Source: WLMZ01 sp037139095
GTDB taxonomy: Bacteria; Actinomycetota; Acidimicrobiia; Acidimicrobiales; Ilumatobacteraceae
Reading direction: 5' to 3'
Length of the DNA: 14,016 nucleotides
Assembly: GCA_037139095.1 (NCBI GenBank)
Contig: JBAXHD010000055.1
Coordinates: 1 to 14,016, forward strand
Every line of letters starts with the position of its first letter. Position 1 is the first letter of the stretch. Shown piece after piece: positions 13,408 through 14,016 of this stretch. The notes beneath the pieces are model-generated. The model was given only the letters and a program-made list of their open reading frames with translations, ran no database searches and was not told the origin of the DNA. Position numbers and translations under genes: made by a program.

Positions 13408-14016
13408 TCATGTTTCTGAGCTGCCGGCATGGTTGCGCAGGACCTGCCACAATGCTGAGGCCTTGGCACCGATCGACGGTTGGTCGGTATGGGCTCGCGC
13501 TTCGGTCATTACACGCGGGCCAGTGACCACGAGGCCGTGACCGGGCAGGAGGTGCTCCACGTCGAGGGCGCGGAGTCGGGCCTCGCTGGTTGCCGACAAC
13601 TCGGGGTCGACGAACTCGGGGTTGAACCACGCCCGTCCGTCCGCCGACAGGACCGCATCGCCTGAAAGGAGGGTGCGGGTGGGTGCATGGAAGAGGCAGG
13701 TTGAGTCATCGCTGTGGCCGGGAGTGTTGAGCACCTGCCAGTCGGGGAGCCCGGGGAGGTGGTCGCCGTCGGACAGCCACGAGTCCGGTTCGAACGGGAG
13801 CCGAACCCCTTTGCCGTCCCAGCCGATCAACCTCGCCGTGCCGGAGATCTCCTTGGTGGCCACCAGGTCACGGGGCTGGCTCGCCATCACCGGGAGGATC
13901 TGCGAGACCGCCCTGATGCCCGGCGGGCGGAGGGCCCGTGTCCCGGCGCGCATCTCCGCGATCGCGATTGGGAGGTGCACGGCGGTTCCATGCTGGTCGC
14001 GCAGCGGTGGGAGGCC
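13408..14016 (-). CDS. MBL-fold metallo-hydrolase, C-terminal part (5' end off the window)
   Basis: This is the last 202 codons of a metallo-beta-lactamase-fold hydrolase, reading leftward; the frame is open to the right edge, so the start is not in view. The metal ligands seen are the histidine of NTPGHSDDST (codon 13714-13716), the bridging aspartate of LLSGDAVLSADG (13657-13659) and the histidine of HLLPGHGLVV (13537-13539). The HxHxDH motif must lie just beyond the edge, since the visible sequence begins with GLPPLRDQHGTAVH, which normally follows it. Glyoxalase-II-like and general MBL hydrolases share these motifs, so the substrate is open. A GTG at 13980 is only an internal codon. The gene has about 69% G+C (168 A/T in 540 bases, 13441-13980), well above its neighbours, suggesting a different origin. 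It converges on tRNA-Glu, with 22 bases between. Confidence 0.9.
   Translation of the reverse strand, partial: GLPPLRDQHGTAVHLPIAIAEMRAGTRALRPPGIRAVSQILPVMASQPRDLVATKEISGTARLIGWDGKGVRLPFEPDSWLSDGDHLPGLPDWQVLNTPGHSDDSTCLFHAPTRTLLSGDAVLSADGRAWFNPEFVDPELSATSEARLRALDVEHLLPGHGLVVTGPRVMTEARAHTDQPSIGAKASALWQVLRNHAGSSET

Noticed and set aside
13340..13630. Minus-strand open frame of 96 residues ending in GSPNGIRTRAATLRG
   Set aside because: The ending is the antisense translation of tRNA-Glu, a well-known source of false proteins, and the rest is out of frame with the MBL hydrolase.
13980..14016. GTG at 13980 as the start of the MBL hydrolase
   Set aside because: Codons upstream to the edge (GLPPLRDQHGTAVH) continue the family pattern, so the gene is cut by the window rather than starting here.

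Overview
The window looks like a chromosomal segment of a free-living actinobacterium. The supporting signs are a G+C content near 60% (hand counts of sampled lines), the 180-kDa class of NAD-glutamate dehydrogenase, a Tat-type lipoprotein with an RRRFLALS signal, GTG starts, and glutamyl-tRNA synthetase close to adjacent Gln and Glu tRNA genes. An Acidimicrobiia-like member is my best guess, but nothing here proves the class. Gene density is high: no stretch of 300 bases lacks a gene, and no insertion sequence, CRISPR array, prophage or toxin module was seen.

Left part (1-2339, minus strand): a polyamine-type ABC importer operon, reading right to left as lipoprotein binding protein, PotB-like permease and PotC-like permease. 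The last is cut by the window edge. The ATPase gene is not in view and may lie off the left edge. Divergent from it (2485-3576, plus) is a Rieske oxygenase alpha subunit. It has a glutamate at the bridging position between its two metal centres, as in carnitine and glycine-betaine oxygenases, so the pair may import and oxidise an amine or quaternary amine. Next, on the minus strand, are a cysteine-rich DUF2237 protein and a VIT1/CCC1-type iron/manganese transporter homologue (3578-4709).

Middle part (4844-10853): a very large NAD-dependent glutamate dehydrogenase, followed by an NTF2/SnoaL-like small protein whose ribosome binding site overlaps the dehydrogenase stop codon. A patatin-like phospholipase converges on it, and the two stop codons share one CTAG.

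Right part (10956-13385, plus): gltX, an overlapping DUF218/YdcF-like membrane protein, tRNA-Gln(CUG) and tRNA-Glu(CUC). Each tRNA has its own plausible promoter, and a hairpin terminator follows the first. With the dehydrogenase, this makes the centre and right a glutamate-themed neighbourhood: 2-oxoglutarate/glutamate interconversion, glutamyl-tRNA synthesis, and the two tRNAs a non-discriminating GluRS would charge.

From 13408 to the right edge lies the C-terminal part of a metallo-beta-lactamase-fold hydrolase. Its G+C (about 69%) is clearly above the rest, and the shift begins just after the tRNA-Glu 3' end, a classic place for acquired DNA. No clearly new multi-gene system is visible. 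The points most worth a second look are the Glu-bridged Rieske enzyme beside the transporter, the composition step at the tRNA, and repeated GCGATCGC palindromes.
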